DNA of 64,000 nucleotides from Marchantia polymorpha subsp. ruderalis (GCA_037833965.1 AP031353.1:24244501-24308500); one strand, 5' to 3'. Positions 40,901 to 53,563 are shown, counted from the stretch's first letter. A program made the numbers and translations. Notes: a model not told the origin generated them from the sequence alone.

Positions 40901-43006
40901 TATTGGGTGAGCTGGTAGCTCTTGGTCAAACCTTTCAAGCTCAAGAGTTTGAATCTTCTCACAAACCTATGTCACATAACTTATACACAAGCAAGGACGG
41001 ATTTGTGAGTGAGAGTGTCTTTGCCCGGTTGATAGACGAGTTTCTAGAAAAGCAACCATCTGATCAGAGAGGTGTGGACAGAGAGCTTCTTGAGAACATC
41101 CTTATCAATTTAGATCTGTGTTTCAAGCTAGAAGATACTTCTCAGTATTTCATTCCCTCCTTCATACCTGAGCCTGCAAGCATGGAGAAACAAAAGCATC
41201 GAGAAGTGGAGCACGTGGACTCAATGGCTTGGGAAACTAGGGGTGAGACTTCAAAGTTTCTGGGCATTCGGATACAATGCCAAGATAAAATAACAATGTC
41301 TCTGACTGCTGCTTTTTTTCCATGCTTCCAGGTGAGGTTGGATTATGATTTCATATATACTGTGAGAAGATTGAATGTGTCAAGTTCCGGTTGTAACTTC
41401 TGCAAGATGAATGGAATGTTCACTTTTCATTTGTTGAATACAATTTTTGAAAAGCGCAACTCAATATTTACCAAGTTTTGTATCATTGTAGATGTTCATG
41501 AGACGCAAGTTGATATCGGAGATGCATGTTTCCAAGGAGATGGTGACCTGCTCTCGACATTATCAGCGACTTTTTCTTGATGGACACGAGATCTACGTCG
41601 AGCAAGGAACGTCCCACAATTACGTGGATGTTCTCATGTTATGTTCGAAGCATAAATCAAGGTCGGAGGCTCTGCAATACGTGATGAAGCATATCGTCGA
41701 GGTGTTGATATCATTTTGCGCATCATCCAAAGGCTGTCCCGGGGTGGAGTTAATGCTCGGTGTGATCCAAACACGTTGTGTGGAGATGCTGATTCCGAGT
41801 CATCTTAGAGGAGCCATTCTAATTGAGGAGCTCAAATCCAAATTCATTCATAGCATCGATGACAAACTTGAGGATATTCCGTTAGATAGGTCGCACTTGG
41901 TGGAGGAAGAGTTCTTCCACTATGAGCACTCTTGGCCCTCGATTAAAGGTTACACATCGGTTATATTCGAAAGAGCTAGAGATTTATTGTGGGAGAGCGA
42001 TGTGGAAGCTGTTGTGAATGGAGTCCGACAGAAGCGAATGGAACAATTGGAGTCATTGCAACAAGGCCTTATCCAACAACTGGAGTCATTGCAGCGAGGT
42101 TTAATCGAAGTGAAGAATGATTTGATTCATTCTTACCCTGAAAATGAGAACATGGCTACCGATTCGAATTTTCTTGATATGAAAGACTCCAATCAACCTT
42201 CATCCAGGTGCTCAAGTTGGGTGAGCACAAGTGTGGAAAATCGTGGAACCCAACTTCTTTTGGAAAGGATAGATGAGGTAGAAAAAAATCTAGGACAAAA
42301 GGTTGATGGTGTTGATGAAAGGCTGAGATCAGTGCAGAGCATTCTGGAGAGATTGCAGATGAAGATGGAACAGATATTCTCTCTACAGCAAGAACTGCAG
42401 TCAAAGTTAAGTGATTTCATGTCTAAAGTGGACAGGATTGTTGAGTATTCTCAAACGTTTCAGCAGTCTAGAACGCCCAAGCGACCTTACGTTACGGACG
42501 ATGTTGGACTTTTCTATCGAGTAAATTCACTTCTACATGTTGGGAAAACTGTTCGATTACAATTGATGTGTGAGTCTGCGACTGGGTTTCACAGTGTGAA
42601 AGATCAAGAAGGTTTGAAGATACGCGTGGATCGATACAATAGCTCCTGGATTAGAAAAACTATTGAAATTTCATACAAAATCATGTATTATGCTGCAAAG
42701 GCTGGATTGGATATGACACTGGGGTTGGGCCAAGCGATTCCGGAGTGGGCAGATTTAAAATCTGATATTGTTGACTTAGTTGGCATTAGCAATTGTGATC
42801 GTAGTGCATTTCTAAAAGGTGGGGAAAGCATGGAGCTCAAAGAAGCATGGCTGAGGATTCAGCAAACTCTTGCGCCTATTAACTATTCGGCAATCTTCAA
42901 GTTGTATCAGGTGAAATACGTGAGACTAGAATTAGGTGGGCATGCATGGGTGTGCGAGGAGTGCATGAATAAAGGTCTTAGAACTGGCATTTTGTTAGGA
43001 AATTGA
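37981..43006 (+). CDS. LRR-ROC-COR GTPase, TORNADO1-like architecture
   Basis: Three exons, 37981-39631, 40064-41361 and 41492-43006, give 4464 coding bases, an exact 1488 codons including the stop (1487 aa). Leucine-rich repeats fill residues about 60-535 (for example TSLTHLDLSNNALDEKEF). A Roc GTPase domain follows: Walker A GFPKAGKT at 546-553, switch II DLAGQG at 599-604 and a G4-like VISHKDK near 664. A COR-like region covers roughly 740-1080. Two coiled coils lie at about 1160-1195 and 1238-1303, and a conserved tail ends in ELGGHAWVCEECMNKG. Plant members such as TORNADO1 are intracellular signalling proteins; several early land plants have many copies. Start: the frame is also open from a GTG at 37969, and the first ATG is 37981. 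Both introns are GT-AG; the first splits the Walker A motif. The third-exon junction is inferred from frame and splice sites. Confidence 0.85.
39632..40063 (+). other. Intron 1 of the LRR-ROC-COR gene (432 bp, phase 1)
   Basis: Donor CAG|GTAAAG and acceptor TTTATCAG|GC. Splicing joins G and GC to make the second Gly of GFPKAGKT. The intron is T-rich and contains a 43-44-bp tandem duplication (39807-39893). Confidence 0.9.
39807..39893. repeat. Tandem duplication inside intron 1
   Basis: Two adjacent copies of ATTTGAATTATGA...CCCATTTTG, 44 and 43 bases, with length changes in the T run. Confidence 0.8.
41362..41491 (+). other. Intron 2 of the LRR-ROC-COR gene (130 bp, phase 0)
   Basis: The second exon's frame and the third exon's frame differ by one. 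Donor ACT|GTGAGA at 41362 and acceptor TCATTGTAG|ATG at 41491 remove 130 bases, restore the frame and keep a T-rich tract before the acceptor. The alternative is a frameshift in a host pseudogene. Confidence 0.6.
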
Positions 43007-46000
43007 AGACCTTAGAATGTCATGATGCAAATGACAAGCATATGTTCAGACACTCTTGCAATGTGAACCTTTGCAAAATCTTCCTTGGAGTTCACACTTT
43101 TACATGTCTTTTATAAGCTATGCAATCATATCAATCTCGCAGTTATGTTTCTGAAGAAGATCATTTTTTGGCTGAACTATCATAATTACATTTTGAGGAC
43201 AACGTTTCAAGTGTGGGTTTTTGCAAGTCTTACCATGATGAAATTCCTTCACTTACACCTTGGGTGGTCAGCCTTGTATTTCGATACATCTCCCAGAATG
43301 ATTTTTTTGTTATTGTTCTGAATAATGAGGGTCCAACAACTGTAGAATGGACAGGATGTGCTGGCGTCGGCTTTCCACACCTGGCCTTCGTAACAGTCGT
43401 TGGGCACTCAGGCTCTTCAAGAGACGAATAAGGACGTGCAAACCTTGTGGGTCAAATAATTTAACTGTGATGGGAGAGACAAGGTAGTGTTGAGTTGAGC
43501 CTGATTCAAGGTTTGTGACAAAGAGGATCAAGAATTGAGATTTCGAATCACTTCTTAGATAAGTGACTGCAGCTAGCTACATTTGTCATGTTACGTCTGT
43601 CATCTATGCTGAATTTCGTCTGAACAGGGTGGTCGGAACAAATAGATTGAGCAAATAGATTGTTTGTCATGTTACGTCTGTCATCTATGCTGAATTTCGT
43701 CTGAATAGGGTGGTCGGAACAAATAGATTGAGCAAATAGATTGTTATTTCTTCAACTGCTGTCAGGAGCAATTTTATAGCAGCTTGATTGTCTGCTGTGA
43801 ATTTTATAAGCAAGGGAGTTGATTCCGAAGAGAATGATCTTGAGGGTACAGAGGTAAATTTCTTACATGTGCTAACGCTGAATTCAGGTGCGAAAAAGTC
43901 TTCCGTAAAACACATTTTGAGACATTCTGCTCGCTGATACTCGAAAATTCCTTTCCTTGGACTCGTCATGCCTGGCATGGTGGTGCAGATTTTCAGAAAC
44001 GGCAGCAGATCTTGTTTCTGATGGCAAGATTGATGATGTGGTGAGAGGTTTGAACTAGTGAATAGTCTGTCACATAATCACCACGAACTCAGCATGCTTT
44101 TTGTGTCTTCGCGTTCATTCATTTCGGCTTTGCGAGTTGAACAAAAGCATTCAGTTCGCCATGGACTTCCAGACAGTCAAAACCCGAAAATGTGGTGAAG
44201 ATTTGAGAAGGGTTTGTAGTTTCCACTATAGCACTTCCAGTAAATCTGTTCTCCAGGACTTCCCACTTCATAAAACTTCAGAACATTGCAGGAAGTCAAT
44301 CATCAACATTTATTGTTCACCACTTACTGCTACAGTTCATGGACACTCATTTGCTTGTTGACAAGGGCACGGAGCTGAGAAAGTGAATATTGGCAAACAT
44401 ACATGTCTAACGACAGGGTGGGGTCTATTTTGCTTTCTTGGAAACCTTCCCGCTAGACAATCCCAAAAGGCACTGCAGGTAAAATTGTTATCGAAAGCTT
44501 ACGTCGTGAACTTCGTGCTGGCAAATGCACAGGCAATCAGATTGGAGCAATGAAGAGTTGTGCTACAGAATTTCCTGCCTCCAATCTTTTCAAAAAATGT
44601 AGCTAAATTGGCATAGTCAATGGCGTGCCACTGTAAAATATGATCGGGTACCAAGCTTTTTGCCTGATGTACATTTTGCCTTTTGTTTTCAGGCAAGGGT
44701 AAATCTAGATAACAATTCAGACAAAAGCACTGGAAATTGATTTATAAAAGGAGTAACAAATTCACCGTTTCAGTGACTTGGCCTTATGGATTATTTGGCT
44801 ATTATAGACACAGCCATGGAACGAACTGACACAGGACATGGTCCACAACTGACTGGAAAATACGTTTCATGGACAATTTGAAATTGTGGCGATCACGTGT
44901 TTTGTGAAGTTCAGATTTGAGAACGCCGAGGTCATCCGACTTGTGCAGGTGGCGCAAGGTCAACTAAGTTGCAGTACCAGCCAACTCACTTGATTCAGAA
45001 ACATTCAATACGTCTACCCTGTAGTAGCTTGGTATCTTCGGGAAATTCAGTTGAGAGAAATGAAATTCATCTGAGGACATGAATTTTGAAGTTTCATGGA
45101 ACTCTTGTAGAGGAGCTGTATGGCTCAACTCCAGAACTCCATCAAAGATCAGATTGGTCAGATAATATTACTGAGGGTCCTCCATTCATCCCTGTTGTTG
45201 AGTAAATGTTCGCTAGTCTTGAATTTGTCACTGGTCCAAAAAGACAGGGAGGAAATAAAAGAATGATCTGACTTCACATATAATCTTCAGTGCTGAAGAC
45301 ACCATTGACAACCTCTTGATATGGTGTCAAATCTGATCTGATTCAAACTGTATTTGCAGCTTGACCACCACTTTCCACTATGATTCTCGAGTAATAATCA
45401 CTTCGAGACTATTATGAGTTTAGAAATCGTACTTGAGGTTCATGTCACCCACTTTGTACAGTTCACTGCCGAAGACTTTTAGACTCTTGTTCGGTTCAGA
45501 CGCATTTGATCTCACAACGAAAAGTAGTTTACCTAGCCAGGTGTTGTGGAATATAAAGCTGACTCCTGCAAGAGTATAGTATGTTATCGGTACTTACACA
45601 AAATCAAAATTTTGGTGTGAATATGAATGTCATACACATGGATCCCTGAGTACCGGTTGTCTAAATTAGAGTTGATGCTCCATGTCTACTCAAATCACCT
45701 ACTCAGCACTGATAGGAAACGAGGATCTGATTGATGGAATTCTGAGACAGCAGTGGCCATATGAGCACAAAATATGGCCAATTGCCATAACTCATGGATT
45801 GCAAACAGTTCTCATCAAATCATACCATCTCAAGATATATCTATCCTAGAGAGTACAGCATTATAAGAGGAAGATGATGTCTGTCAACTTCAAATGATAA
45901 TGATATTGTTTAGCTCTTTGTAAACAGATCAAGATACTCATTTGTTTATAGAGAATGTTACAATGATGTAAAGTTAGGTCAACGTTTATAAAAGATGACC

Positions 46001-46600
46001 TATATCTCAAAAACTGGAATGTTTGAGTTGCCAAAATATTGAGGTCACTACTATATCCAATCTAGATGATCTAAGCTAAAACATTGCAAAAACGTTGCAT
46101 GCGGCTATCAAATTGGAGAAGATTAAGTATGAAATGTGCTTAAAACACAAAGAAAAACTTTTTAAAGCACTATAATCTAGATTCAAACTCAAATTATTTG
46201 ATTTATAGATCATAGAGTTACTTTATTCTAAAAATAAAATTCATATTAAATGAAATAAATATGATTGCCAAGAAAAATTCAGATAATATGATAATTATTT
46301 ATATATATTTCTTTCTTTCGTTTTACTTTTTATTTAGTTTTCCTTTTACTAAAAAATCATTGATCAAATCTATTTCAATATAGTTTTAAGAATACTCTTT
46401 TACTTTTAATCTCAAAGATAAGGATAAAATATTTCAATTACAAAGCGTACTTAGGCAGTGGACAATGTTTTAGAAATCGCGTCATATCTTGTCTGGCTGT
46501 TAAGGCCAGAAATTTGTTTTTTACGCGCACGAAGGCGTAAGCAGAGGGGAGTGTATACTGTGCCGTTTGATTTAAAGTGCCATCTTAACTCTCATATGGA
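43007..46600. other. Intergenic DNA downstream of the LRR-ROC-COR gene
   Basis: Moderately AT-rich, with only short ORFs in unrelated frames. It should contain the 3' UTR. The one clear structure is the 81-bp tandem duplication at 43582-43743. Confidence 0.5.
43582..43743. repeat. 81-bp tandem duplication
   Basis: Two adjacent 81-bp copies, each containing GTCATGTTACGTCTGTCATC and GGTGGTCGGAACAAATAGAT, with one or two differences. Near identity suggests a recent event. Confidence 0.9.
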
Positions 46601-48781
46601 TTTTCATTATTTGAATATATAAAAAAACATTAAACAAAACACTGTCAAAAATCAGAAATAAATTTACTTTTACCTCATCTTGAATATTATCTTCCAAAAT
46701 CTCATTGATTCCCATATTAATTTTTCAGAATAATAAAATATTTAGAAAATTTTAGAAATTTAGATAACCTTTTGGGATTATTTTTAAGTAAATTCCATTT
46801 TAATTTATCACATTGAATAAAAAAAATTAATGTTAAAGAATAAATTCAAAAGAGAAAATAAATTATGATTACAATCATGAAAATCCCCAATTACAAGAAA
46901 TATGAAACAAAAGTATCAAATCATAATATAAGTTTTTCAAATAAGATTACTTGTACAAAAATATCTCAAAATCGAACCGCAAAACAATAAAAAATGCAAA
47001 TTCAGTAGAAGATATAGCATAAGAGATGACTCAAAGTTCCAAGTGCCTATTGCCTATTGCGTGAATCGCCGCAAGTGAAGTCTCAAGTCTTGACAATTGG
47101 CTGATGGGATAGCTAATGCTGAAAGAGTCAGTCCATTTCTCTGAGTTTACTCGAGGAGCCGAAAGTTGTTTTGAGTTTCGAGCTTCTTAAGAGAAATGGA
47201 TTGGCCTCATTTTTTACTGCCTGGCTGAATTTTACCCTATAGAATGTGATACTTTCTCTGCCGCCAGGTATATAGCCTCCTGTGTGATGGACTACAATGG
47301 TTGCTGGAAATTTAAATCATTAGAGACGCTCTTAATTGGTGGTCTCCATACTAGCTTTTTTTTGTTATGTTGCCAAATAGATGATCTCTTGCTATGTTTA
47401 TGTTTATAAAAATCGGGTCAAAATAGTGATCCAATTGTTATCGGTATATATTTTTTTGATATGTATAATATTTCAAAAAAATGCTCTAATTGATCCAAGG
47501 TTTTAATTTTAATTAAAATTGAAGTTCAAACAAAGATTCATCGGATATTTTTCAATCAGAATAAATTTTTTCTTAGACCAAAAATTTTCCATCAATCAGG
47601 ATTTAGATTTGTTTTCTTCTAAAATCAAACAAAATCACTTAAATTTAACAATAATATTTTTTACCATTTTTCTAAAAGGAAAAAAAATTTCATTATCAAT
47701 TGTTGTTTCTAAAAAGTTAAAAAAAACGTTAAACACTTTTATCTTTTTTTCAAGAAATTTATTTTTTGAGTTTCAAAGTTGAGAAATCAAAGTTTTGTTG
47801 TTCAACAATACTGTTATTAATTACCCTGAACAAAAATTTATTTTGTAATGATGTAACAACTATATTGAGATATAATCAAATACACCAATACACGTTATCA
47901 CTTTATCTACAAATAACGTGTAAAAGCTTAAAAAATTGATAAAAACGTTTTAGATATCTACTTCTTTAATTTTTATATATAATAAATTATTATTTTAAAT
48001 CATTTTTTTTCAAGCAAAAAACAATAATCTCTTATTAGAATTTAATTCAAAATCTTGTAAAAAGTTAAGATAAGTAAAAAAAAAAATTTGAATACTTGCC
48101 TAGTTTCTACAAGATTAAATAAAATTTCTTTATCTTTATACTTTTAAATTGAAAGATATTCTTTAAGATTTCAATAAAAAAAATTATTTCAGAAATAAAT
48201 AACTTCACAAGAAAAAAAATTGATTTTTTATAATCAAACAAAAAATATATTTTTTAAATTTCCAATAATAATATAAGGGTTAAAAAAAGTTATAGGTTTT
48301 TGTTAAATTTTTAAAATTGAAAAGAAGGAAAAAAATTTAAAATTTTTTGAATTTTTTGAAAATTTAATTTTTGTTTTGATACATCAAAAATAACTGTTAA
48401 TATACTGAAATATTTTAAATTGAATACTTATTTTTTATTTTCAGTAATTTTATTTTCTTCATTCTTAGAAATAACTCTATTAGTTGAAATATCTTTCCAA
48501 GTTATTACTTTCTTGCTTAAAAGTAATAAATTATTTGCATTGTAAAAAACCTTTACGTTTATATTTAAATTAAATTTACATTTTTTTTCTTTTCATAATA
48601 ATTTTCTCTAATTTGAAACAAAAAAATCATTTAAAACAAAAACTTAGTATATTTTAGATAAAAGAGTTTGCAAGAAAATTAATAATGAAATATCTTGAAT
48701 ATGACTAAAGATTCTAATTAGAATTTCAAGGTGAAAAAAGTAACGTATTTGAATATCAAAAAATAATCTAAATTATAAATC

Positions 48782-48829
<48 letters not shown>

Positions 48830-50262
48830 GAATATACTGATAACTCTTTATTATTAATTTTTAGATTTTTTTTATTAAATGTAAAATTTTTTATCATAAA
48901 GAATAACTATAACTTCTTTCGTATTTACAAAAAAAAATTGTTAGAAAAGATAAATAAAAAATCAAAGTGATGTATTTTTTTAATAAGGCTTTTTATATTC
49001 CGAAAATTATAATGAGTATTTAAATCCAAAAAAATTATTTTTTTTTGAATGATTATATGCAATTCTACAAAAAATAAATTTCTGAAAAAAATAAATAAAT
49101 ATTGTTTATTCCAACAAAAATTTCAAAAGTAGGCCAAACAAAAATTACAGTCCTCATTTCATTATTTTGTAAAATATAAAAGAATAAAGACATAGTACAA
49201 TCTTTTAAACAAGATATAAAATTTTTTGAATTGATTATTTTTTTGACTTAATAAATATATAAATCAGCATGTTGTTTAATTTTAGACACATTTCAAGAAG
49301 TGTTAAGAATTCATTCTTGGTAAAAAACCTAAAAGAAAATAATAGGAATTTTTCTCATATACTGGCTGTCTAAATTTTTTTAATATTTTTTAATTGAATA
49401 GGTAGAATATTTCAAAAATTTGGAAAAGAAGCTGGTGTTTCTTTTACCTATAATTCAAGCAATCTAGCTTTATCCATTCATTTCAATTGACTAATTCTGT
49501 TTTTCATTGAAATTTTATTTAATTAAAAAAATAAAATTTAACTGCAGGTTATTTTTTCTGTAAAGTTTATTTTTTAAGATTAGTCTTAGTTTTACAAAAC
49601 TTGTCTGGGTGAATTTTTCATTTCACATAAATGTGTAAAAATCCAAGTCGCATTTAAAAGCCCATCATTCTAACAATGAGTTAGCAACCCTAAATAAGTA
49701 ATGAATTTTAAAAAGGATTAAAAAATTTAAAACATCAACCCAATTATATGTATGTGGATTAGTAATGTAGATTCTATTTTAATTAGATTCAAGTTAAAAG
49801 ATTTACTTTGATTTTTTATCCTTTTTTTGAAAATGGGAAAAAAAATAAAAATTTACATTTTTTATTTTTGGAATAAATGAAATAAATTATTATGTAAGAA
49901 TGATAAAAAATGGATAAAGAAAAAAAAATTGTACAAAATTAAAAGATGAGTTCTTAAAACTCTCCTTAAGTTTCGTAATATATTGAAAGTGTATAACCTT
50001 TTGATTCAAAAGTTTATGCATTTTCAATTTTGAAAGTATAAAATGCTTGCAGCGCCGACGTAAATAAAACAAAAATATTACGTTGAATCTTATATCTGTT
50101 ATGTTATTACCACCAAAGGTATGAATAGCTATTAGGCGGATGAGTGTTGAAATGCCTTTAATAAAGCAGCTCGTTTTTGTGCTGGTCGGTGCAGAGTAGT
50201 TTGCAGCATGTGACAGTCGGCAGGGGTATTTAGCATTCTTGTGTCTCTGGATGTCGAGAGAC
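46601..50262. other. Very AT-rich intergenic DNA, no gene seen
   Basis: Long A and T runs. The 87-codon ORF at 47519-47782 is Phe/Lys/Ile-rich, as expected by chance in such DNA. The only distinct feature is the AT microsatellite at 48785-48827. Confidence 0.6.
48785..48827. repeat. AT dinucleotide microsatellite, 43 bp
   Basis: Unbroken alternating A and T. Confidence 0.95.
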
Positions 50263-50562
50263 GATGGCGACGATTGCGATCGCCGCGATTGAAACAGGAA
50301 TTTTGACGTGCCATCGAGTAGAAGTTGGAGCTCGAGTAGAAGTTGCAGCTCTCAGCAGATATTCTCGATGTTATCGGGCACGATGGAGCTTTGCCTCCAG
50401 TTCCTGGAAGATTCGAGGATCTAGGGGGGAAGATGATCGCCCATCACCGATGGAAATTTGGCCGGGAGTTTCATCGCCGGTGGACTTCGAGTTTGGCTTT
50501 CAAGTTCCACAAGAGTGTGTTTCCAGCTCGCCACCTCCTTTTCTAAATTCTTAGCGTTGAGA

Positions 50563-51694
50563 ATGAGTCGAGGTACATTCGACGCAGGCTTTGACATGGA
50601 GTACACTTATGTTTCTTCAAAATGATTCATGGGATCGTGAAGCTGACTCGGATTCACCCGGAACTGCAGGGAGACATCGAATTTGGATGAATTTGAGAGC
50701 ATTGCCGGCTTTAGTGGAATAGAAGGTCGGGGTTGTAGTGTGATTTAGGGTTCGAATGCCGAAATTTTCTTTGGTGGACATGACGATTGTCTTCACGTCA
50801 TCGCATATTTGTGTTCGCTCATAGTACTGTATTTGACTGAGTGCACTCCCAGTTTTACTTTGTTAAACCAGATCCCCTGGGTGGAAATTGTCACACTTGA
50901 CCTCGAACTACTCTTTTGTGCCTGTTTTCAGATTCTATTTTGCAAACCTACATGGGCGATGTGGATATGCTGGAAGAAGAAGAACCGTTGTCTAAGTTCG
51001 TGCCGCCTCCACAAATCCCTTTGGAAGGTGCAGATTGAGAAGTATAAGTTGTGACTATTTACGTACCGACCGCTGTTGCCTTTTGCCTGTTTACAATACT
51101 TACAAACAATCTTTTCAAGCCAAAGTTTAATTTGAGCGCAGATGTTGAAATTAGAAACAGAGTTGAGGAGGTGATGTACACCTTGCTGGACTATCTACCA
51201 GGACCAATGGCGGTCCTTCTAGATGACCAGAGAAAGTGGGATGCAGTTGTTAAGATGTTTAGTGAATCAGTCGAGATTCAAGACCCCCTTCTGTGTTTGA
51301 AGGGAGTACAAAGGTATGTTCACACTGTGCCCTCTCATTATGTGCAGGTTCTCTACTGGAAATATGCATGCACTTCTTTTACCCAAGACTTTTGTAGCTC
51401 CAATTTCTCACTCGTGAACCGTGATTTGCAGCTTTAAGACTTTTCTGAGAGTTCTCTGCGAGTCCGGCATCAACATAGACCTGCACGAGGTTTACTACGA
51501 GAATCTTGCTGCTGACAGATGTAAGTTGGATGGACATATTGTAAAGGGTATCAGGCCTATAGACGTGTCTCGGATTTCTACAGTTACCGGGTGTCTGGCT
51601 GAAAGTTTTCACTTTTCCTTCATTTTGTCGCATTAGGATTGAAGTTGTACTGCTGGTTCATGCTTATCCCGCACCTTCAGACTTCTCGATGTGA
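50563..51694 (+). CDS. Candidate small NTF2-like (DUF2358-type) gene, 3' end uncertain
   Basis: A chain of exons joins cleanly at GT-AG sites: 50563-50572 (ATGAGTCGAG, tentative), 50932-51027, 51142-51313, 51432-51520 and perhaps 51681-51694. Introns are 359, 114, 118 and 160 bp. The spliced product begins MSRDSILQTYMGDVDM, continues with EEEEPLSKFVPPPQIPLEDV and VMYTLLDYLPGPMAVLLDDQ, then VVKMFSESVEIQDPLLCLKG, then FKTFLRVLCESGINIDLHEV. Helices followed by a V-x-I-x-DP-x-x-x-x-KG block and a short helix resemble NTF2-like/DUF2358 proteins. The product would be only about 126 aa and would lack the last strands of the fold, so the gene is truncated, decayed, or has exons I cannot place. The GC-rich stretch at 50250-50560 may be its 5' UTR. 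Confidence 0.45.
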
Positions 51695-52504
51695 CACGAG
51701 ACCGTCTGCAAGAGGCTCTCGAATCTCGTGCAGATAACACTCACTCTGACAAAGGCTCTACAGCTTGAAGCTCACCGTCTTGACTGTGGCTGCGGAGAAA
51801 GAATAGAACGACAGGCTGTTGAATGTCCAGAAAACTGTGCACATCCACGAGCAAGGTCTTCTGGACGTTCAAGAGCTTGTCCTTCTACTCAGTAAACGAT
51901 TTAGCCATGCGAGTCGATATGCAAGTCAGATCAAATCTCCTCCAGGATCTGCGTGCGCAACTGAGAGGCACTGGAGCAGAGGCAGTTGACTTCAAGCTCC
52001 TCCAACAAACGGTGCATCAGATCTGTTGACAGCATCTTAAATTGGCAATGTGGTGCAGCCAAGCGATGGGTATATGCTGTATGGACTGCAACTCTGACAA
52101 ACAACTTGGAAGAGAGTGTAGAGAACTTAAACATGAAGGAGTGGTGGAGCAGTGCTTTTGGTTCACTTCTGGAGCATCTTGCTCAACGTCAAGATGGAGT
52201 GCAAAATGCACTTGCAGGTATCGTCTCGTTTTAAATATTGGAAAGAGAATGTTATCACTCACTGTCCCTTTAGATCTTTTGAGTTCCAAGTCATCCAAGT
52301 CTTATTCCTTTTTTTGATGTATCGGAAGGGGATGAGTTATTCAGAACGACAACAATCGTGGATGGCGAGGAAAAGCATTTTAAGAGGTTTCAGCGGCTTA
52401 ATGTACTCAAGTTATCGGGGGAATCTAAGTTTGAAGTCAATCAAGCCGGCCTGGTATGCTTCTTCAAACAAGTTCCGACTCAACTGAGCGCTAAGTTTGT
52501 GTGA
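51681..52504 (+). pseudogene. Decayed coding-like sequence with coiled-coil character
   Basis: Several separate open stretches on the plus strand read like protein but lie in different frames with stops between them. They are DVTRDRLQEALESRADN near 51690-51740, NVQKTVHIHEQGLLDVQELV near 51820-51880, FGSLLEHLAQRQDGVQNALA near 52158-52217, and a 62-codon frame at 52316-52501 (from DVSEGDELFRTTTIVDGEEK to KQVPTQLSAKFV) ending at the TGA at 52502. The heptad-like Leu/Gln/Glu spacing suggests a coiled-coil protein. I do not recognise the family. It could be a host pseudogene or poorly resolved exons of a real gene. Confidence 0.3.
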
Positions 52505-52946
52505 AGCAGATAATGTGGTTACTTTTACTGCATGTCGATTGATGAGGAGATTACGATGATTTTCTATCTTAACGTATTTTTCCCCTTTACGATCATCGCT
52601 TGCTCCAAAACTCTCATCTCAGTGCTTTATCATCAAAACAATGGACGTGGGCTCAAGTTTGTAAGAGATAAGTTCAGTTATTATGATCTGAATGAATTTC
52701 ATTGAAAGTTTTATCGAATTTTACATCGCAGGTGACGGGTGTACGTTCGAGGTGGTATAAACTGAGAGAACAAGATGCAATGGAGTTTTCCGCATCAAAG
52801 CTGTGGCTTACTGGTCTATTTTCTAGAGGAATGTAGCCGTATTTGACGCTTAGACCTCTTCGCATTCGATTCGTTACTTTCCATCTAATACCTATGTGCG
52901 GTACAGTGCAGAACGTTACCTCGATGTTGTCAGTATTTTTTTACGT

Positions 52947-53016
52947 CTAGGTGATGGTTAATTCTCACAACTGACAATACTGGTACTGTCAGTTGTGAGA
53001 ATAAACCATCACCTAG
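52947..53016. repeat. 70-bp hairpin, 30-bp arms with one mismatch
   Basis: The arms 52947-52976 and 52987-53016 match at 29 of 30 bases, starting CTAGGTGATGGTT, around a 10-base loop (ATACTGGTAC). The ends are CTAG. Confidence 0.9.
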
Positions 53017-53563
53017 TTCTTCGAGGAAGTACGTAGTTTATATTTCCGTTTGGATCACTTCCCATTTCGTTATTTTGTGATACAGATTCGGTGTTAAATG
53101 CGTCGACGATGAGAGAGAGTAGTATAATCGAGCATTATTCCTGGCAATATCATCGAGCTGTGAGCTCGTTGAGCGTGTTTATTCATGTTGTTCGCAAGTA
53201 TATTTCAAGCGAGAAAACTAAAATATAACTTTTTAGAAGACAGGCCAATGTTGCAGATGAAGGGAAACGTAGTAGTGAGTGATGACGACCGAATTCTAAC
53301 TTAGTTATGTAGAAGACGGTGCGGAAGGTTCAAACTGGATGGTTCTTGTACAAAACTCAGTGTGTCAGGCAGGATCAGTTCGGTGGGCGAGATTTTTAGG
53401 AACACATTCAAATGGAAATTGTGTGAACCTCAAAGACCATGGTCGCGCTCTTTGGGGTTCATACATTTAATATTCAATCTACATGCATGGTATAACCTTA
53501 ACTGTGTTTATGGTCTACAAATAAAGCAAACATGATGATGAAATCTGGCAAGATTTCCTCATC

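Noticed and set aside
41333-41491. Alternative intron start at CAG|GTGAGG (41333)
   Set aside because: The Gln-Val-Arg-Leu reading across it (FFPCFQVRL) fits the COR-type sequence, so these bases look coding; the donor at 41362 keeps them and also restores frame.
41514-41569. Very short introns (24-39 bases) ending at TTATCAG near 41563
   Set aside because: Far below normal plant intron length, and both are multiples of three, so they would not mend the frame change in this host gene.
47519-47782. 87-codon Phe/Lys/Ile-rich ORF
   Set aside because: Composition is what random AT-rich DNA gives; no start context or homology is apparent.
50748-50762. GGGTTCGAATGCC, resembling the B box of a tRNA gene
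   Set aside because: No matching acceptor stem or A box at the right distance.
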